Shown here: piece after piece, positions 6,319 to 7,821 of the stretch
How positions within the stretch are numbered: position 1 is the stretch's first letter
Layout of the letters: each line of letters opens with the position of its first letter
Assembly (NCBI GenBank): GCA_020438245.1
Contig: JAGQUY010000131.1
Location: 4,277-12,097 of the forward strand
Source of the DNA: Bacteroidota bacterium
GTDB lineage: Bacteria > CLD3 > SB21
Length of the DNA: 7,821 nt
Direction of reading: 5' to 3'
The notes under the pieces: generated by a model
The model's database searches: none
What the model was told of the DNA's origin: nothing
The model's input: the letters and a program-made list of their open reading frames with translations, nothing else
Program-made: the position numbers and the translations under genes

Positions 6319-7240
6319 ACTCGAGGCCCAGTTCTTTTCTTATTCCGGCATCCTTGTTCGAATTCTGTCTCCAATATTCACTTTTGATTGTCTTTTTCAG
6401 CGTTGCCTTGGTGGTAAGCCGCTTGGCTTTGTCCCCCCAACCGTCCACGTAGGTTTCCTCCCAAGACAAAATTCGGTGAGGGAACAACTTTTCAAACCTA
6501 ATCGATAGGTCGCGATCCGATTTATCATATCGAAGTGAGTACACGGCGCTACCATCCGATGTTTCCTTCAACGTGGCCATTGCGGTTTCAACGGCAAGCG
6601 GAATATGTCGCAGTCTTGCGGCGAGCATGCCGGGGATCATATTAATGTCGCCCGTCGGCAGGGTTTCGGGCGCCATGCGGATACGAGTCCACACTTCGTC
6701 CTCCAACCAGGTTTTTTCAACCGCATACGTTTTGTCCGCTTCCTTTTCAAAATAGGAATGCTGCGTTATTTTGAATCCTTTGTCTTCCTGGTTGACTTGC
6801 GCGTATGCCTGTCCGCACCATTCAAGAACCGTAGAGGTTGCCTTTAGCGCATGAGGATACTCCATAAGGTTCATCGGGGAGAAAACCGATTGCATGAGCG
6901 TGTAGGGATAAATGCCCGTATTGAACGTCTTCATGAGGTTCAACTTGAGGATGGGAACGGAGCCCTCTTTGCCCTTGGAGTAGTCTTCGAGTTTCACTTG
7001 TTTGTCCGTCAGAAAGTCCTCCGTTACAAAAATGAGCACCGCATCGCCGGATCGCATTTCTCCGTATCGCGCCTGTTCGAGGGTATAACTGGAGAGCTCG
7101 GCCTTTCCGCTAAACCAATAGTCATGGATGGCGGTATTATCTTTGGCGTTCCATTGCAGGGTCTGTGTTTCTCCACGCCGGCATCCCATGAGGAGCCCGC
7201 CGACCAGCATAGAGATTCCTAAAAATTGAAGTCGTTTCAT
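6317..7240 (-). CDS. Conserved FCB-group lipoprotein (family often mislabelled 'septum formation inhibitor Maf')
   Basis: This 307-aa lipoprotein has a Lys-Arg n-region, a hydrophobic core and the lipobox LLMGC with lipidated Cys20. Residues +2 and +3 are Arg-Arg, so an outer-membrane location is likely. The mature part carries phrases I recognise from a Bacteroidota family: HDYWFSGKAELSSYTLEQAR (39-58), GEMRSGDAVLIFVTEDFL (60-77), KLNLMKTFNTGIYPYTLMQS (99-118), LEWCGQAYAQ (139-148) and HSYFEKEAD (161-169). Homologues are often named 'septum formation inhibitor Maf', but true Maf is a cytosolic nucleotide pyrophosphatase and nothing here resembles it; a secreted lipoprotein cannot have that role. 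The function is unknown. ATG 7240 was chosen because GAGGA (7246-7250) lies 5 nt upstream and the leader is then of normal length; extending to 7267 adds 9 charged residues. It is convergent with the DUF2147 gene, and a terminator lies between it and the gene upstream. Confidence 0.86.
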   Translation of the reverse strand: MKRLQFLGISMLVGGLLMGCRRGETQTLQWNAKDNTAIHDYWFSGKAELSSYTLEQARYGEMRSGDAVLIFVTEDFLTDKQVKLEDYSKGKEGSVPILKLNLMKTFNTGIYPYTLMQSVFSPMNLMEYPHALKATSTVLEWCGQAYAQVNQEDKGFKITQHSYFEKEADKTYAVEKTWLEDEVWTRIRMAPETLPTGDINMIPGMLAARLRHIPLAVETAMATLKETSDGSAVYSLRYDKSDRDLSIRFEKLFPHRILSWEETYVDGWGDKAKRLTTKATLKKTIKSEYWRQNSNKDAGIRKELGLE

Positions 7241-7245
7241 TTTCG

Positions 7246-7251
7246 TCCTCT
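7246..7251 (-). promoter_or_regulatory. Shine-Dalgarno AGAGGA of the lipoprotein gene
   Basis: Read on the minus strand, AGAGGA is followed by 5 nt (CGAAA) and ATG at 7240. It decides the start in favour of 7240 over the longer frame. The remaining non-coding stretch upstream (7252-7302) shows no promoter I would trust. Confidence 0.7.
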
Positions 7252-7302
7252 TCTGTTGTTTCTGCACATCCGTTGGTTCATGAATCTACAACGCGGATAC
7301 CC

Positions 7303-7330
7303 AAAAAAAAATCCGCCCGAAGGCGGATTT
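7303..7330 (-). terminator. Rho-independent terminator with UUCG tetraloop, downstream of the Spy/CpxP-like gene
   Basis: On the minus strand, AAATCCGCC (complement of 7322-7330) pairs perfectly with GGCGGATTT (complement of 7309-7317) around TTCG (complement of 7318-7321), followed by a run of T (complement of 7303-7310). The C(UUCG)G loop is a very stable RNA tetraloop. The stem starts 2 nt after the TGA of the minus-strand gene ending at 7333. On the plus strand the U-run is only TTT, so it is effectively one-directional. Confidence 0.93.
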
Positions 7331-7332
7331 CG

Positions 7333-7821
7333 TCAATACGGATCTTCATCCAAATCCATTATTTCCGGCGGTTCTCCTTCGAAAATAAATTTTTTCATTT
7401 TGTTGCGACGACCCCGCACATCGATCACGATATTTCGCATCTTATTTTGGAAATTCTGTTCAAATACGATCATTTTCGCGATCTGTGAAGGTTCCAGAAT
7501 GGCGCGAAATTCTTTCAGCACTTGTTCGTGATGTTCCTGAATTTTTCGCTCAACCTGATTCAACGCTTGTATCGTGCTGACCACCTGTTCTCCGGGGATG
7601 TCACGTCCCAGTGCAGACATATGGACCAGTTTCTTGAAAATTTCGCGCCTTTCCTGATGAAGACTTCGCTCTTTTTGAGCGAACTCATCATACAGGTTAA
7701 TGAATGCATCGCTTTTTTCCTTGGAAAGATCAAGCTCTTCGATCAACTTTTTCTTTTTTAGATTTTGAACTTTTTCCCGGAATTCAGGGGGGTTCTGTGT
7801 GAACGCGCTGCCGGTGAGCAG
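7333..7821 (-). CDS. Spy/CpxP-like periplasmic helical protein (partial, N-terminus outside window)
   Basis: The frame is open from the TGA (complement of 7333-7335) to the right edge, giving 162 residues without the true start. The visible N-terminal end, LLTGSAFTQNPPEFREK, looks like the end of a signal peptide followed by the mature start, so only the n-region and part of the h-region are missing. The rest is almost wholly helical and highly charged, with an Arg/Lys/Glu-rich centre and an acidic C-terminus (MDLDEDPY). The pattern of LTEEQ-like turns (LIEELDLSKEKSD near the start, ILEPSQIAKMIVFEQNFQNKMR near the end) is that of the Spy/CpxP (LTXXQ) superfamily of periplasmic chaperone or stress sensor-like proteins. 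An internal TTG at 7746 is a possible but unlikely start, as it would remove the secretion signal. A terminator follows at once, so this is the last gene of its transcript. In FCB genomes such genes often follow a sigma factor and an anti-sigma gene; that cannot be seen here. Confidence 0.78.
   Translation of the reverse strand: MLTGSAFTQNPPEFREKVQNLKKKKLIEELDLSKEKSDAFINLYDEFAQKERSLHQERREIFKKLVHMSALGRDIPGEQVVSTIQALNQVERKIQEHHEQVLKEFRAILEPSQIAKMIVFEQNFQNKMRNIVIDVRGRRNKMKKFIFEGEPPEIMDLDEDPY

Noticed and set aside
6851..7222. Plus-strand open frame opposite the lipoprotein gene
   Set aside because: It is antisense to a gene with a clear lipobox, SD and family motifs. The His/Arg-rich translation looks like an artefact.
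7252..7302. Promoter for the minus-strand lipoprotein gene
   Set aside because: A TTGTAG can be found on the minus strand, but no acceptable -10 element follows at a proper distance. I would not annotate one.

Overview
The window (about 50% GC by eye) looks like a chromosomal segment from a member of the FCB group (Bacteroidota or a relative such as Balneolota/Rhodothermota, Calditrichota or Marinimicrobiota). The evidence is a TonB-dependent receptor with an N-terminal carboxypeptidase-regulatory-like domain, a DUF4249 lipoprotein beside it, a conserved lipoprotein of the kind often labelled 'Maf' in Bacteroidota, and a Spy/CpxP-like helical periplasmic protein. Several genes carry clear Shine-Dalgarno (SD) sequences, which argues against a typical SD-poor Bacteroidota genome, so the phylum is left open. 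No mobile element, CRISPR array, tRNA, rRNA or phage gene was seen.

Layout. (1) Positions 1-2359, plus strand: the C-terminal tail of a membrane protein, then a class I glutamine amidotransferase-like protein, a Hint-type HIT protein and lipoyl synthase (lipA). They are separated by 2 nt, by 9 nt and by an ATGA overlap, so they probably form one operon with translational coupling. (2) Positions 2444-5695, plus strand: a 776-aa TonB-dependent outer-membrane receptor followed after 3 nt by a DUF4249 lipoprotein, probably a two-component outer-membrane uptake or assembly unit of unknown substrate. (3) Positions 5785-6264, plus strand: a secreted DUF2147 protein with its own strong SD, a perfect 12-bp tandem repeat just upstream and an intrinsic terminator just downstream. 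(4) Positions 6317-7821, minus strand: a lipoprotein convergent with the DUF2147 gene and, beyond a UUCG-loop terminator, the 3' part of a Spy/CpxP-like gene that runs off the right edge.

How the genes relate. The left block mixes housekeeping functions (lipoate cofactor assembly, nucleotide phosphoramidate hydrolysis, an amidotransferase of unknown acceptor) with no obvious common pathway. From position 2444 to the right edge every product is predicted to be exported to the envelope: one outer-membrane barrel, two lipoproteins and two periplasmic proteins. No dramatic new system is evident. The best candidates for unexplored biology are the receptor/DUF4249 pair, the misnamed lipoprotein, and the free-standing amidotransferase with an unusual C-terminal tail.
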